Below, piece after piece: positions 33,595-43,479 of a stretch of DNA of 64,000 nt. The notes below the pieces were generated by a model that ran no database searches, was not told where the DNA came from, and saw nothing but the letters and a program-made list of their open reading frames with translations. The DNA comes from Variovorax paradoxus NBRC 15149 (lineage in GTDB: Bacteria; Pseudomonadota; Gammaproteobacteria; Burkholderiales; Burkholderiaceae_C): assembly GCF_001591365.1 (NCBI RefSeq), contig NZ_BCUT01000002.1, positions 930,001-994,000 of the forward strand. Direction: 5' to 3'. The position numbers and the translations under genes were made by a program. Each line of letters starts with the position of its first letter. Position 1 is the first letter of the stretch.

Positions 33595-34524
33595 TCAAGC
33601 ACTCGCGGAAGGCGCCTGGGTACGCCTGATGAAGTCGAGCATCAGCGCAACGGCCTTGGCCCCATGGGTTTCGAGCAGCAGGTGGCCTGCGTCCAGGACA
33701 TGGGCTTCCATCCTGGGTAGCGCACGCATCCAGGACAGGACCTCGGCAAGGTCGAAATAGATATCGTGCCTTCCCCACACCATGAGGGCAGGGGGCTGCC
33801 AACGCTCGAGGTACTGGGCGATGGCGCCGAAGCGGGCGGCGTAGTTTCCGTAGTCCGCGATCAGCGCCCGCTGGGTGTCCATATGGCCCGGCAGGTTCAT
33901 CACCCGCCAATCCTCTTCCCAGTGCTCAGCGGGGATGCGCTCGGCCACCTCGGGCGGGACGCCCGCGACGTAGGTGTCGCGTGTGCCCGCGAGCGTCAGG
34001 TGCGCGGTCGCCGCCGCCCGGTTTTCTGCGGTGGGCTGCGACCAGTAGGCCTGCGTTGCAGCCCATCCCGGTCCCCACCCGGCTCGATGCGCGTTGGCGT
34101 TCTGCACGACGAGGCCGAGGACTTTCCCTGGCGCCTGCATCGCGATCTGCAGGCCCACGGGCGCTCCCCAGTCATGCAGGTAGATAAACCGCGGCCCGAT
34201 CTCGAGCGAGTCCAGCAGTTCCGAAATCGCCTGGCCGATGGCGGGAAACGACGGGGCCGGCAGCGGCTCGGATTCGCCGTGGCCGGGCAGATCCGGCGCG
34301 ATCACGAAAGCGGCTTGCGACAGCGCGGGCACGACTGCCCGGAACAGCCGGGCCGAGTTCGGGGTTCCGTGCAGCAGCAGCAAGGCGGGTCTGGACGCCT
34401 CGCCCGCGGTGGTGAACGACAGTTCGGTGCCGCCGGACAGGCGGAGCCGTTCCGTCTTCATGTCATCGACCGTGCTGCTCGGCAGGGGCTTTCGCTTCGA
34501 GGCGGGTGGCTTCCTGGTTCCCAT
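33595..34524 (-). CDS. alpha/beta hydrolase, haloalkane dehalogenase-like
   Basis: A 309-residue (or about 288 from the in-frame ATG at 34461) alpha/beta hydrolase. The oxyanion region is LLLHGTPNSARLF and the nucleophile motif is HDWGAP, with Asp as in haloalkane dehalogenases and epoxide hydrolases. The acid/His end is VWGRHDIYFD ... DAGHLLLETHG. Substrate could be a halide, epoxide or ester. It ends 60 bp before the TetR operators on the same strand, so it may be transcribed into that region. It probably has its own promoter upstream. Confidence 0.85.
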   Translation of the reverse strand: MGTRKPPASKRKPLPSSTVDDMKTERLRLSGGTELSFTTAGEASRPALLLLHGTPNSARLFRAVVPALSQAAFVIAPDLPGHGESEPLPAPSFPAIGQAISELLDSLEIGPRFIYLHDWGAPVGLQIAMQAPGKVLGLVVQNANAHRAGWGPGWAATQAYWSQPTAENRAAATAHLTLAGTRDTYVAGVPPEVAERIPAEHWEEDWRVMNLPGHMDTQRALIADYGNYAARFGAIAQYLERWQPPALMVWGRHDIYFDLAEVLSWMRALPRMEAHVLDAGHLLLETHGAKAVALMLDFIRRTQAPSASA

Positions 34525-34665
34525 GCATGAATTCTGGTTTCAAGAAATTCGCCTCTTGTCAGCGCAGGCCGCTACAGCGTGTCCCGGCGACGCCCTCACC
34601 GGGCACTTCGACCCGTTCGGCTATAACCTCGATTCCGCAGTGCCGCCCAGGCGAAGGAGTTCTCG

Positions 34666-35115
34666 ATGAGTTTGGATTTTACTTTCGGCCGCATGGCACT
34701 CGCCCTCTGCGCCGCTTCGCTCTTCACCGTGACTTCCGCGATGGCCGGCGAGGTCGCCAGCCAGGCGCCAAGCGGGAGCCTCGCCGTCCAAAAATTGGCT
34801 GCCCGTACCGGACCGGAGAGCGTTGTCGTGGAGAGCGCAGGGCCCTACGGCGTCGACGCGGAAAGCGTGAGGCGCCATCTTGCCAACACCTTGGCAGGGG
34901 ATTCGGTGCTGGGGCCGCTACCGCGCAACAACGAGCGCTACAGCTTCGATGGAAAGCTCCGCACCTACGTCGTACCGGTGCGCCCGGCCATCGACAACCC
35001 CATCAACAGCTATTCGCCCTACGACAGCAGTTCGTTCCGCCGAGATGCCGTGGCCGCGGATGCGTCGAATCTCGGCTTGCTTCAGGCGGTGTTCAAGCGC
35101 CTCGCTGCGGATTGA
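34666..35115 (+). CDS. exported hypothetical protein
   Basis: A 149-residue protein with a signal peptide (FGRMALALCAASLFTVTSAMA, cleaved before GEV). The mature part has no recognisable domain; it contains a short Tyr/Ser/Asn-rich stretch (NPINSYSPYDSSSF). A GGAG motif and short spacing precede the ATG. It is not in an obvious operon. Confidence 0.75.
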   Translation: MSLDFTFGRMALALCAASLFTVTSAMAGEVASQAPSGSLAVQKLAARTGPESVVVESAGPYGVDAESVRRHLANTLAGDSVLGPLPRNNERYSFDGKLRTYVVPVRPAIDNPINSYSPYDSSSFRRDAVAADASNLGLLQAVFKRLAAD

Positions 35116-35205
35116 ACGAAGCGCCGGCGACGGCGCATCACCCGCTCCGCGCCGCGCACACCGAAGGACTCGCAGGGCCGGGCCACCACCGATGTTGCTT
35201 GATCG

Positions 35206-35229
35206 CGGCGGCCGGCCGGCCGGCCGGGC
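35206..35229. repeat. GGCC tandem repeat between convergent genes
   Basis: About four tandem GGCC units form a self-complementary stretch between the stop codons of the exported protein and the AhpD-like gene. It may act as a weak bidirectional terminator or be a slippage-prone repeat; no T run follows. Confidence 0.6.
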
Positions 35230-35233
35230 GGAT

Positions 35234-35695
35234 TCAGCCGACGGTGTACGGCGTTTCGGGCACCTGCGTGTGGAAGCTGGCATTGAGCATGTTCCACGAG
35301 CGGATCGCGCAGACCGCGAACGAGAGGTCCGCGATCTGTGCGTCGCTGAAGTGCCGCTTCACTGCCTCGAAGTCCGCGTCGCTGGGCGTGCGATGCGGCA
35401 CCGCGTTGACGGCCTCGGCCCAGTTGAACGCGGCGCGCTCGGCTTCGCTGAAGAAGCGCTCGGCCTCGCGCCAGCCGGCCACGGCGTTGACATGGCGCGG
35501 GTCCATGCCCTGCTTGAGCAGGTCGGCCCAGTGCATGTCGATGCAGAAGGCGCAGCCGTTGATCTGGCTGATGCGCAAGTTCACCAATTCACGCAGGCGC
35601 TTGTCCAGCGTACTGCCGGCGACGTGGGAAAACTGGGTACCGGCACGCGCTGCCGCAGGCGCGAGGGCGTGATAGTCGAGTCGGGCTGAGGACAT
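35234..35695 (-). CDS. carboxymuconolactone decarboxylase / AhpD-like protein
   Basis: A 153-residue AhpD-fold protein with the CxxC-plus-His motif GCAFCIDMHWAD, typical of alkylhydroperoxidase-like carboxymuconolactone decarboxylase family members. It may reduce peroxides or act in redox defence. Start at 35695 leads directly into the conserved region and has GAGCTCACC upstream; an earlier in-frame ATG is less likely. It is divergent from the following tetR gene. Confidence 0.9.
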   Translation of the reverse strand: MSSARLDYHALAPAAARAGTQFSHVAGSTLDKRLRELVNLRISQINGCAFCIDMHWADLLKQGMDPRHVNAVAGWREAERFFSEAERAAFNWAEAVNAVPHRTPSDADFEAVKRHFSDAQIADLSFAVCAIRSWNMLNASFHTQVPETPYTVG

Positions 35696-35851
35696 GGTGA
35701 GCTCCTTGTAGCTTGAGGGTTGAGGGAACAACACCTCCTAGACGAGCGGGCGCATTGCCTTGTGACAGGCGCCCGGCACTGCTCGACCATGCCTCGGCCA
35801 CTGAGCGGCTATCGCCCAAAACATCATCAGCGCACCTTTTTGAAATCGTAT

Positions 35852-35865
35852 ATGATGAACATCAT
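35852..35865. promoter_or_regulatory. TetR operator overlapping the tetR start codon
   Basis: ATGATG-AA-CATCAT, a perfect 6-bp inverted repeat with 2-bp centre, covers the probable start codons of the tetR gene. A near-identical copy (36491-36504, followed by the same GCGA) precedes the next gene. Confidence 0.7.
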
Positions 35866-36451
35866 GCGAAATTCGAAACATCCCGTCCGAACGGCGGCCA
35901 AGGAAGCCTCGCACGAGCGCATCGTCTCGGCTGCGGCGCGGGCGATCCGCCGCAGCGGCTATGACGGAACCGGAGTCGCCGACATCATGAAGGAGGCCGG
36001 CCTGACCCATGGCGCCTTCTATGCCCACTTCGCCTCGCGCGAGGCCATGCTGGCGGAAGCAGCGGAGCGGGCCTGTACGGAGTCGGCCGCCATAGCGGCG
36101 GAGGCGGCTGCCAGCGTGCCCCGGGAACAGGCCCTGACCTACATGCTCCACGCTTATCTTTCGCGAGAAAACCTGGAGCAGGTCGAGCGGGGGTGCCCCC
36201 TGGCCGCGCTGGGTTCGGAAACCGCGCGCCAAACCCCCGAAGTCCGGCGAGCGAACACCCGCTACATCAAGGAAATGGTCGATCTTGTGGCCCGCCAGTC
36301 GCCGGATTGGGGGCAGGCCGGTGCCCACGAACGCGCGCTCGTGACCGTCGCCACCATGGTCGGCACCCTGCTGCTGGCCCGCGTCGTCGACGAGCCTGCG
36401 CTGTCCGACAGCCTGCGCGAGGCTGCCTTGAAGCACCTGCCCATCGCCTGA
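35852..36451 (+). CDS. TetR-family regulator of the SDR-acuI-SDR operon
   Basis: About 199 residues: a helix-turn-helix (TGVADIMKEAGLTHGAFYAHF) and a C-terminal domain with the Cys-containing CPLAALGSETARQ stretch. Start is unresolved: in-frame ATGs at 35852, 35855 and 35864 all lie within a palindrome that recurs before the next gene. The frame upstream is unlikely to be coding. The duplicate palindrome implies autoregulation plus control of the oxidoreductase operon that begins 78 bp downstream. Confidence 0.88.
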   Translation: MMNIMRNSKHPVRTAAKEASHERIVSAAARAIRRSGYDGTGVADIMKEAGLTHGAFYAHFASREAMLAEAAERACTESAAIAAEAAASVPREQALTYMLHAYLSRENLEQVERGCPLAALGSETARQTPEVRRANTRYIKEMVDLVARQSPDWGQAGAHERALVTVATMVGTLLLARVVDEPALSDSLREAALKHLPIA

Positions 36452-36490
36452 GAACACTGGCACCCATCGACCTTTCGCTCGCCAGAAAAT

Positions 36491-36504
36491 ATGATGAGCA
36501 TCAT
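36491..36504. promoter_or_regulatory. second copy of the TetR operator
   Basis: ATGATG-AG-CATCAT matches the copy at 35852-35865, and the flanks AT...GCGA also agree. It lies 25 bp upstream of the SDR start codon, as expected for a repressor of that operon. Confidence 0.75.
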
Positions 36505-36529
36505 GCGACTATCAAACTGAAGGAAAAAC

Positions 36530-37354
<825 letters not shown>

Positions 37355-37400
37355 CCGTTTCGCACTCCGTTCCAAACAACACTCCTTTTGAAAGAACACG

Positions 37401-38387
37401 ATGACCTTCCAAGCACTGCTCGCCAGCAAGACAGGCGACAAGATCACCACCCGCGTGGTCTCGTTGAGCGAACAAGACCTCATGCCCGGGGACGTCGTGG
37501 TCGACGTCGACTACTCCAACGTCAACTACAAGGACGCAATGGCCATCACCGGCCGCGCGGAGGTCATCCGCCAGTTCCCGTTGATTCCCGGCATCGACTT
37601 TGCCGGCACGGTCAGGACTTCTTCCTACCCTGGCATCGCTGCTGGCGACCGCGTCGTCGCCAATGGCTGGGGCTTGAGCCAAACCCACCACGGTGGCTAT
37701 GCGCAGCAGGCGCGCGTGAAGGGCGAATGGCTGGTCAAGCTTCCGGCAGCCTTGTCCACCAAGGACGCGATGGCCATCGGAACGGCGGGGTACACGGCGA
37801 TGCTCTCCGTGCTGGCGCTCGAGCACGGCGGGCTCACGCCCCAGCATGGCGACGTTCTCGTGACGGGCGCCAATGGCGGCGTCGGTTCCATCGCCATTGC
37901 CCTCTTGTCCGGTCTCGGCTACCAGGTCGTTGCCTCCACAGGGCGACTGGAGGAAGGCGGCTATCTGCGCAAGCTGGGGGCCGCCGAGATCATCGATCGC
38001 CGGACGCTGTCGGAGCCGGGGGCGCCGATCGCCCGCGAAAGATGGGCCGGTGCCGTCGACTCGGTCGGCAGCCACACACTGGCCAACGTGCTGGCGCAGA
38101 CAAAGTATCGAGGCGTGGTCACCGCTTGCGGCCTGGCCCAGGGCACCGATCTTCCGGCCTCGGTGCTGCCATTCATCCTGCGCAATGTGACGCTGGCCGG
38201 CATCGATTCGGTCAATGCGCCCCAACAGGTGCGCATCGAGGCTTGGTCGCGGCTGGCGCGGGACCTGGATCTGGACAAGCTCGCGCAAGCGACGCATGTG
38301 GTCGGCCTTGCCGAGGTGCCTGCAGCCGTCGAGCGATTGTTCGCAGGAAAAGTCCAGGGCCGTACGGTTGTCGACGTCAACGCATGA
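37401..38387 (+). CDS. acuI: acrylyl-CoA reductase/YhdH-type MDR oxidoreductase
   Basis: A 328-residue medium-chain reductase without catalytic zinc, closely similar in sequence pattern to E. coli YhdH/AcuI (VNYKDAMAITG, IPGIDFAGTV, HHGGYAQQARVKG, VTGANGGVGS). AcuI reduces acrylyl-CoA with NADPH and protects cells from this electrophile. Co-regulation with two SDRs by a TetR repressor suggests a response to reactive carbonyls or enals. It may act on such compounds rather than acrylyl-CoA itself. Confidence 0.9.
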   Translation: MTFQALLASKTGDKITTRVVSLSEQDLMPGDVVVDVDYSNVNYKDAMAITGRAEVIRQFPLIPGIDFAGTVRTSSYPGIAAGDRVVANGWGLSQTHHGGYAQQARVKGEWLVKLPAALSTKDAMAIGTAGYTAMLSVLALEHGGLTPQHGDVLVTGANGGVGSIAIALLSGLGYQVVASTGRLEEGGYLRKLGAAEIIDRRTLSEPGAPIARERWAGAVDSVGSHTLANVLAQTKYRGVVTACGLAQGTDLPASVLPFILRNVTLAGIDSVNAPQQVRIEAWSRLARDLDLDKLAQATHVVGLAEVPAAVERLFAGKVQGRTVVDVNA

Positions 38388-38409
38388 GTGCGCTGGATCA
38401 AGGAAAAAC

Positions 38410-39243
38410 ATGAGCGATCTGAATACTCACAAAGCTGCTCACGCCGGCAGGCGCGCGTTGGTGACCGGCGCATCCAGCGGCATCGGCGCGGCCATCGCGC
38501 GTGAGCTCGCGGCGCTGGGCGTCGATCTCGTGCTGACGGCGCGGCGCCGCGACGCACTCGAGGCGGTCGCCGCGACCTGCAAGGGCGTCAAGGTCGAGAT
38601 CATCACCGGGGACCTCGGCAAGCCCGATGCCGCGCGTGCGCTGTGGGACGAGGCGATCGCCGGCGGCCCGATCGACATCCTGATCAACAACGCCGGGTTC
38701 GGCTACTTCCGCCGCTTCGACGAGGTCGACTGGGCGCGCGACGCGGAGCTCGTGCAGCTCAACATGACCTCGCTCGTCGCGCTCGCGCGCTGCTTCGTCG
38801 ACGCGCGCAAGGCAAGCACCGGACCTGCGCACATGGTGAACATCGCGTCGACGGGCGCGTACCAGTCGGTGCCGAACATGGCGCTGTACGCCGCGTCGAA
38901 GGCGTTCGTGCGCAACTTCAGCGAGGGCCTGCATGACGAGCACCGCGGCACGCCGCTGACGGTGACCTGCGTCTGCCCTGGCGGCACCGAAACGGCCTTC
39001 CACGCCGCGTCGGGCGGGGGCGACTACTCGTGGATCGCGAACGCCTCGACGAAAAGCGCTGAGTTCGTGGCGCGCGCCGCCATCCGCGCGATGCTGCGCG
39101 GCAAGCGCACCGTGGTGCCCGGCCTGTTCAACAAGCTGTCGTGCCTCAGCGTGCGATTCGTGACGCGGCGGTTCGCATCGCGGGTGGCCACTCAGGTGCT
39201 CGGCAAGCCGCGGCTCGCGCTGCCGGCCCGAAGAGAGGCCTGA
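38410..39243 (+). CDS. short-chain dehydrogenase/reductase (second)
   Basis: A 277-residue SDR with TGASSGIG at about 20-27, NNAGFGYF, and catalytic Ser-Tyr-Lys in IASTGAYQS ... YAASKAF. It starts 22 bp after acuI with AAGGAAA, so it is the last gene of the operon. Its end overlaps the convergent DinB-like gene by 52 bp. Related proteins reduce steroids, fatty or aromatic carbonyls. Confidence 0.92.
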   Translation: MSDLNTHKAAHAGRRALVTGASSGIGAAIARELAALGVDLVLTARRRDALEAVAATCKGVKVEIITGDLGKPDAARALWDEAIAGGPIDILINNAGFGYFRRFDEVDWARDAELVQLNMTSLVALARCFVDARKASTGPAHMVNIASTGAYQSVPNMALYAASKAFVRNFSEGLHDEHRGTPLTVTCVCPGGTETAFHAASGGGDYSWIANASTKSAEFVARAAIRAMLRGKRTVVPGLFNKLSCLSVRFVTRRFASRVATQVLGKPRLALPARREA

Positions 39244-39752
39244 GAAGCGACGAGGCAATTCCGCCTTCTCGCCGGCGCTTCGGCCTCGTGCAGGTACGCC
39301 GTGAAGCCATCCTTGGCCGGCGGCACGGAATGGAGCAGCATCACTGCGCTGACCTGTCCGCGATGGCCCGCGCCGTGCGTCACGACATGCATGAGCATCT
39401 CCTCGCGGGACATGCGCCCCGGTGCGCCGTCGGTGAACGCGAAGTCGATACTTTCGGCCAGCTGGGCGGGGTCGAGCGTCGAGACATGGTCGATGTATTC
39501 CAGGTCGCTTCTCCGGATATCGGCGGCCAGGGCTGCGAGCGTCGGCATCTCGCTCAGGTTGGCCGACGGGTATGCGTGGGCTTCTCGCCGCAGGTGGGCG
39601 GCGAATATGCGGTCCACCACGTACGTGTGGCTCAACGCCTTGATGGCCAGTGCGGTGACCGGTGAGTGGTCGCCGAGCCCGGCGAGCGCCGTCAGCAGCT
39701 GGTCGTCGGCCCAAGCCTTGAAGCTGAAGAGGCGGTGCAATGTGTCGTGCAT
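39192..39752 (-). CDS. DinB/YfiT-family putative metal-dependent protein
   Basis: A 186-residue four-helix-bundle protein. The metal-ligand triad of DinB proteins is visible: His in LSHTYVVD and the HVVTHGAGHRGQ helix. Members act as thiol-S-transferases or maleylpyruvate isomerase-like enzymes; this one is unassigned. An AGGAGA site precedes the ATG. The C-terminal 30 residues extend into the overlap with the SDR gene and are basic; they could be an artefact of a lost stop codon. It is divergent from the next tetR gene. Confidence 0.85.
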   Translation of the reverse strand: MHDTLHRLFSFKAWADDQLLTALAGLGDHSPVTALAIKALSHTYVVDRIFAAHLRREAHAYPSANLSEMPTLAALAADIRRSDLEYIDHVSTLDPAQLAESIDFAFTDGAPGRMSREEMLMHVVTHGAGHRGQVSAVMLLHSVPPAKDGFTAYLHEAEAPARRRNCLVASQASLRAGSASRGLPST

Positions 39753-39795
39753 GTCATGGGTCTCCTGGGATGTTTGCGCGTCTGCCAAGAATATG

Positions 39796-39809
39796 AGCGA
39801 TCATTCGCT
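39796..39809. promoter_or_regulatory. inverted repeat between dinB-like gene and tetR
   Basis: AGCGA-TCAT-TCGCT is a short perfect dyad in the 86-bp divergent region, 30 bp before the tetR start, and is a plausible operator for that regulator. Confidence 0.5.
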
Positions 39810-39838
39810 TTTTCCACTCGCATTGACGGCTGCGGAAC

Positions 39839-40465
39839 ATGGCGAAAAAACCGGTCACCAAGCCCAGGAAAATCGCGGTCCAGGAGCGATCGCGCGCGAC
39901 GGTCGGCAGCCTGATCGAGGCAACTGCTCGCATTCTGGTCAAGGAAGGCTTCGACAAGGCGAGCACCAACCGCGTCGCGGAAGTCGCGGGGGTGAGCATC
40001 GGCTCGCTCTATCAATACTTCCCCAGCAAGGAGGCACTCGTCGCCGCCGTGATCGAGCGCCACCAGCAGCAGATCATGCAAATGGTCCGCAGCGAACTGG
40101 CGCAGGTCAGGGCCCAGCCGCTGGACCAGGCGATACGCCGGTTCGTCGCGGTCGCGGTTGCAGCGCATCGGCTCGATCCCCAGCTGCACCGCGTGCTTGC
40201 AGAGCAGATCCCGCGCGTGGGAAGGCTCGAGAAGCTGGAGACTTTCAGCCGCGAAAACTTCAGCCTGTTCAGGGCCTACCTCGAGACGGCGCGGGACGAG
40301 CTGGCCGTCGACGACCTGGAGCTCGCATCGTTCGTCTGCGTCACCACGATCGAGGCATTGACGCACAACGCGGTGCTGCACCATGGCAAGGTGCTGACCG
40401 GCGATCGAATGGATGCGCTCATCGACGAGGGCGCACGCCTCGTGACCGGCTATCTCAAAGGCTAG
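39839..40465 (+). CDS. TetR-family regulator
   Basis: A 208-residue TetR protein: a basic N-terminus, a helix-turn-helix (ASTNRVAEVAGVSIGSLYQYFPSK) and a C-terminal ligand domain with LDPQLHRVLAEQIPRVGR, reminiscent of the TetR_C group of AefR-like proteins. It is divergent from the DinB-like gene, its probable target, across an operator-like dyad. Confidence 0.92.
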   Translation: MAKKPVTKPRKIAVQERSRATVGSLIEATARILVKEGFDKASTNRVAEVAGVSIGSLYQYFPSKEALVAAVIERHQQQIMQMVRSELAQVRAQPLDQAIRRFVAVAVAAHRLDPQLHRVLAEQIPRVGRLEKLETFSRENFSLFRAYLETARDELAVDDLELASFVCVTTIEALTHNAVLHHGKVLTGDRMDALIDEGARLVTGYLKG

Positions 40466-40508
40466 CCCGAGGGTTCAGCGGCGCTGCATCGGGCAAGGCT
40501 GCCGACTT

Positions 40509-41390
40509 CTATCCATTCAGCACCAGAGACCCCTGCGGATATTGCTCGCACATGAAGTCGACGAACGCGCGGACCTTCGGCGCGGGAAGCCGCCTCGATG
40601 TGTGCAGGACCCACAGCGCGACCTCCACGCCCGAAACCATGCCCCACTGAACAAGTTCTCCGCGCGTGAGCTGGTTCCACGCGATGGACTGCGGGATCAG
40701 CGCGGCGCCGGCGCCGGCCACCGCGGCGTCGCGGATCATCAGGAACGATGAAAGCCTGAGCCTCGGGACCGGCTCCACGACAAGGCGTCCGTCATCGAGC
40801 GTCCAGTTGCCGCCCTGAAAGGTTGTTGCAACAACGCCGGGAACAGCGCTGACCTTGCCCTTGCCTCGCTTGGGCATGGGCACCGAGGGCGCGGCCACGA
40901 CCACCAGCCGGTCCTTGGCGAAGCACCGGCCCACGAGGCTGCTGTCGGGGCTGGGATTGATCCGGATCGCGGCGTCGAACTGCTCCTCGACGAGGTCGAC
41001 CAGGCGATCGTCCGCCACCACCTCGCAGCTGACCTCGGGATAAGCCGCGCAGAACTCGGCGCCGATGCGGCCCATCGCCAGCTGCGAGAACAGCACCGGC
41101 GAGGCGATGCGCAAGCGCCCGCGCGGCACCGACAGGCCCTCGCGCGCGGAGGTCATGGCGTCGGCCACTTCGTGCATCGGCCCTTCGGTGCGGTCCATCA
41201 GCATCTGGCCCGCCTCCGTGAGCTTGAGCCCGCGGGCGCTGCGCTCGATGAGCCGCACACCGAGCTGCTCTTCCAGGTCCGCGATGCGCCGGGACAGGGT
41301 CGCCTTCGATCTTCCGCTCGCGCGGCTTGCCTTTCCGAGGCCGCCATTCGCTGCGACGAGCGCGAAGTCGGTCAATGCGTTCAGGTCCAT
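40509..41390 (-). CDS. LysR-family regulator
   Basis: A 293-residue LysR protein. The helix-turn-helix contains GGLGKASRASGRSKATLSRR and is followed by a linker and effector-binding domain (GRLRIASPVLFSQLAMG). It is divergent from the MDR oxidoreductase and NmrA-like genes with a TTCG-N5-CGAA box (T-N11-A) in between. It belongs to the group regulating quinone or aldehyde reductases in this context; the effector is unknown. Confidence 0.93.
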   Translation of the reverse strand: MDLNALTDFALVAANGGLGKASRASGRSKATLSRRIADLEEQLGVRLIERSARGLKLTEAGQMLMDRTEGPMHEVADAMTSAREGLSVPRGRLRIASPVLFSQLAMGRIGAEFCAAYPEVSCEVVADDRLVDLVEEQFDAAIRINPSPDSSLVGRCFAKDRLVVVAAPSVPMPKRGKGKVSAVPGVVATTFQGGNWTLDDGRLVVEPVPRLRLSSFLMIRDAAVAGAGAALIPQSIAWNQLTRGELVQWGMVSGVEVALWVLHTSRRLPAPKVRAFVDFMCEQYPQGSLVLNG

Positions 41391-41430
41391 GTGTTCCGGA
41401 TTTGAGACGAGGTGTTTTCATTTTCGGGTC

Positions 41431-41443
41431 TTCGTTTTGCGAA
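41431..41443. promoter_or_regulatory. LysR-type box
   Basis: TTCGTTTTGCGAA has the T-N11-A form with a perfect 4-bp dyad. It lies in the 103-bp region between the divergent lysR and MDR genes, 40 bp upstream of the lysR start and 50 bp upstream of the MDR start. Confidence 0.55.
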
Positions 41444-41493
41444 TGCAACGGCCTATCTTCTCCCCATCGCAACTTCGAGATGAGGAAATTGAA

Positions 41494-42438
41494 ATGACCA
41501 CCAACACCACTACGCAACGCGCCGTGCTGATCAGGGCCTATGGCGGCGCGGCCGCCGCCGAGGTCGCCGAGATCGCGCGCCCCGCAGCCGGGCCGGGCCA
41601 GGTCATGGTCCGCGTTCGGGCCGCGGGCGTGAACGGCATCGACTGGAAGGTCCGCGAGGGCTTCGTCCGGGAAGCCTTCCCGCTGCAGCTGCCCGCCGTG
41701 CTGGGCATCGAGCTTGCGGGCACCGTCGAGGCACTCGGCCCCGGCGCTTCGCGCTTTCGCGTGGGCGATCGCGTCATGGGGCCGCTGGGCGGGCTCGGTG
41801 CCTATGCCGATGTCGTGGCCGTAGCCGAGGCGAACCTGGTGCGCACGCCCCAAGGCCTGGACGAGGTTCATGCGGCCGGCGTTCCGGTGGCGGCCGTGGC
41901 CGCCTGGCAAAGCCTGCACCACGCGGGTCCGATCACCGCAGGCCAGCGGATCCTGATCCACGGCGCCGCGGGTGGACTGGGCGGCTATGCCGTGCAGTAC
42001 GCCAAGCGGGCGGGTGCCGAAGTGTTCGCGACGGCATCGACCGCGCACCTCGAATACGTGCGCAGCCTGGGCGCGGACCACGTCATCGACTACCGCACCG
42101 AACATTTCGAGTCGGTCGCGCAGGACATCGACCTGGTGCTCGACTACGTCGGCGGCGAAGTGCTCGATCGCTCGTGGCAGGTGCTGTCGAAGGACGGCGT
42201 GATCGTCGGCACGTCCTCGCCCGACATCCTGGCCCGCACGCCGTCCGGCCGACGCGGACTGTGGTTCATGAACAAGCCGGACACCGCCCTGCTGGAACGG
42301 CTGGTGGCAGAGATCGCCGAAGGCACGCTGATCTCCAAGCTCGGCGAAACCGTGGGCTTCGGCGACATCCCCGCGGCCATCGAACGCAATCGCACCGACC
42401 CGCGCATCGGCAAGGTGGTCGCGGACTTCTCGCGCTGA
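41494..42438 (+). CDS. NADP-dependent MDR oxidoreductase (quinone reductase-like)
   Basis: A 314-residue medium-chain reductase without zinc ligands (zeta-crystallin group). The domain starts with AVLIRAYGGAAAAEV; the cofactor motif is IHGAAGGLGGYAVQYAK, a typical quinone-reductase Rossmann start. It likely reduces quinones or enones with NADPH. It is followed after 42 bp by an NmrA-like gene and is divergent from a LysR gene, suggesting an inducible detoxification pair. Confidence 0.92.
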   Translation: MTTNTTTQRAVLIRAYGGAAAAEVAEIARPAAGPGQVMVRVRAAGVNGIDWKVREGFVREAFPLQLPAVLGIELAGTVEALGPGASRFRVGDRVMGPLGGLGAYADVVAVAEANLVRTPQGLDEVHAAGVPVAAVAAWQSLHHAGPITAGQRILIHGAAGGLGGYAVQYAKRAGAEVFATASTAHLEYVRSLGADHVIDYRTEHFESVAQDIDLVLDYVGGEVLDRSWQVLSKDGVIVGTSSPDILARTPSGRRGLWFMNKPDTALLERLVAEIAEGTLISKLGETVGFGDIPAAIERNRTDPRIGKVVADFSR

Positions 42439-42480
42439 TCGATCTTTTTTTATCCCTCTTCAACTTCCCAGGAGATTTTC

Positions 42481-43350
42481 ATGAGCATTCTCGTCACTGG
42501 TGCCACCGGCACCATCGGTTCCCTCGTCGTCCAAGGCCTGGCCGCTGCCGGCGCCAGCGTCAGCGCGTTCGTTCGCACGTCCGGAAAGCAAGCCTTCCCG
42601 GCGGGCGTCAAGGAGGTCGTCGGCGACCTGACCGACGTGCCCTCGCTGCGCGCGGCGTTGTCCTCAGTGCGCACGCTGTTTTTGCTGAACGCCGTCACGC
42701 CCGACGAAGTGACCCAAGCCCTCGTCGCGCTGAACCTGGCGCGCGAGGCCGGCATCGAGCGCATCGTCTACCTGTCGGTCATCCATGCGGACAAGTTCAC
42801 CGACGTGCCGCACTTCACCGGCAAGCACACGGTCGAGCGAATGATCGAGAGCCTCGAGATTCCGGCGACCATCCTTCGGCCCGCGTACTTCATGCAGAAC
42901 GAGCGCATGGTGCAGCAGGTGATCCAGGGCCACGGCGTCTACCCGATGCCGATCGGCTCCACGGGCGTCGCGATGATCGACGCGCGGGACATCGCGGACA
43001 CCGCCATTGCCGAATTGCTGCGCCGCGACCGCGCACCAGCGCCACTGCCGCGCGTGACGCTGGAGCTGGTCGGCCCCGAGCTGCTGACCGGCGCCTCGGT
43101 GGCCAAGGCCTGGAGTGCCGCACTCGGCCGCGAAGTGGCTTACGGCGGCGATGACGTGGCCGCCTTCGAAGGCCAGATGGCCGCGCTGGGCCCGTCCTGG
43201 CTGGCCTACGACATGCGCCTGATGATGGCCGGGATCCAGAAGTTCGGCATGCACGGTGAGGAGGGCGCAGCGGATCGCCTGCAGGCCATGCTCGGCCGTC
43301 CGCTGCGCAGCTACGCGGACTTCGTCAAGGAGGCGGTTGCCGCGTCGTAG
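42481..43350 (+). CDS. NmrA/SDR-atypical NAD(P)-binding protein
   Basis: A 289-residue atypical SDR. The nucleotide-binding motif is VTGATGTIGS at residue 5, and a VIHADKF ... HFTGKHTVERMIE region holds the conserved Lys-containing helix. It lacks the canonical YxxxK catalytic pair, like NmrA or QOR2 (YtfG-type quinone reductase) proteins. It may be a redox sensor or quinone reductase. It is second in the operon after the MDR gene. Confidence 0.9.
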   Translation: MSILVTGATGTIGSLVVQGLAAAGASVSAFVRTSGKQAFPAGVKEVVGDLTDVPSLRAALSSVRTLFLLNAVTPDEVTQALVALNLAREAGIERIVYLSVIHADKFTDVPHFTGKHTVERMIESLEIPATILRPAYFMQNERMVQQVIQGHGVYPMPIGSTGVAMIDARDIADTAIAELLRRDRAPAPLPRVTLELVGPELLTGASVAKAWSAALGREVAYGGDDVAAFEGQMAALGPSWLAYDMRLMMAGIQKFGMHGEEGAADRLQAMLGRPLRSYADFVKEAVAAS

Positions 43351-43479
43351 GCGGCGCATCTCGCGGCAGGTTGCGCTTGTGGCAGAGCCAGACATATGCA
43401 ACCATCGCGCCGCCGTGCGGCGAGGCGACAAAGCGCATCGCCATCACTCGTCGGGCGTCACACCAACAAAGGGGGCCGC

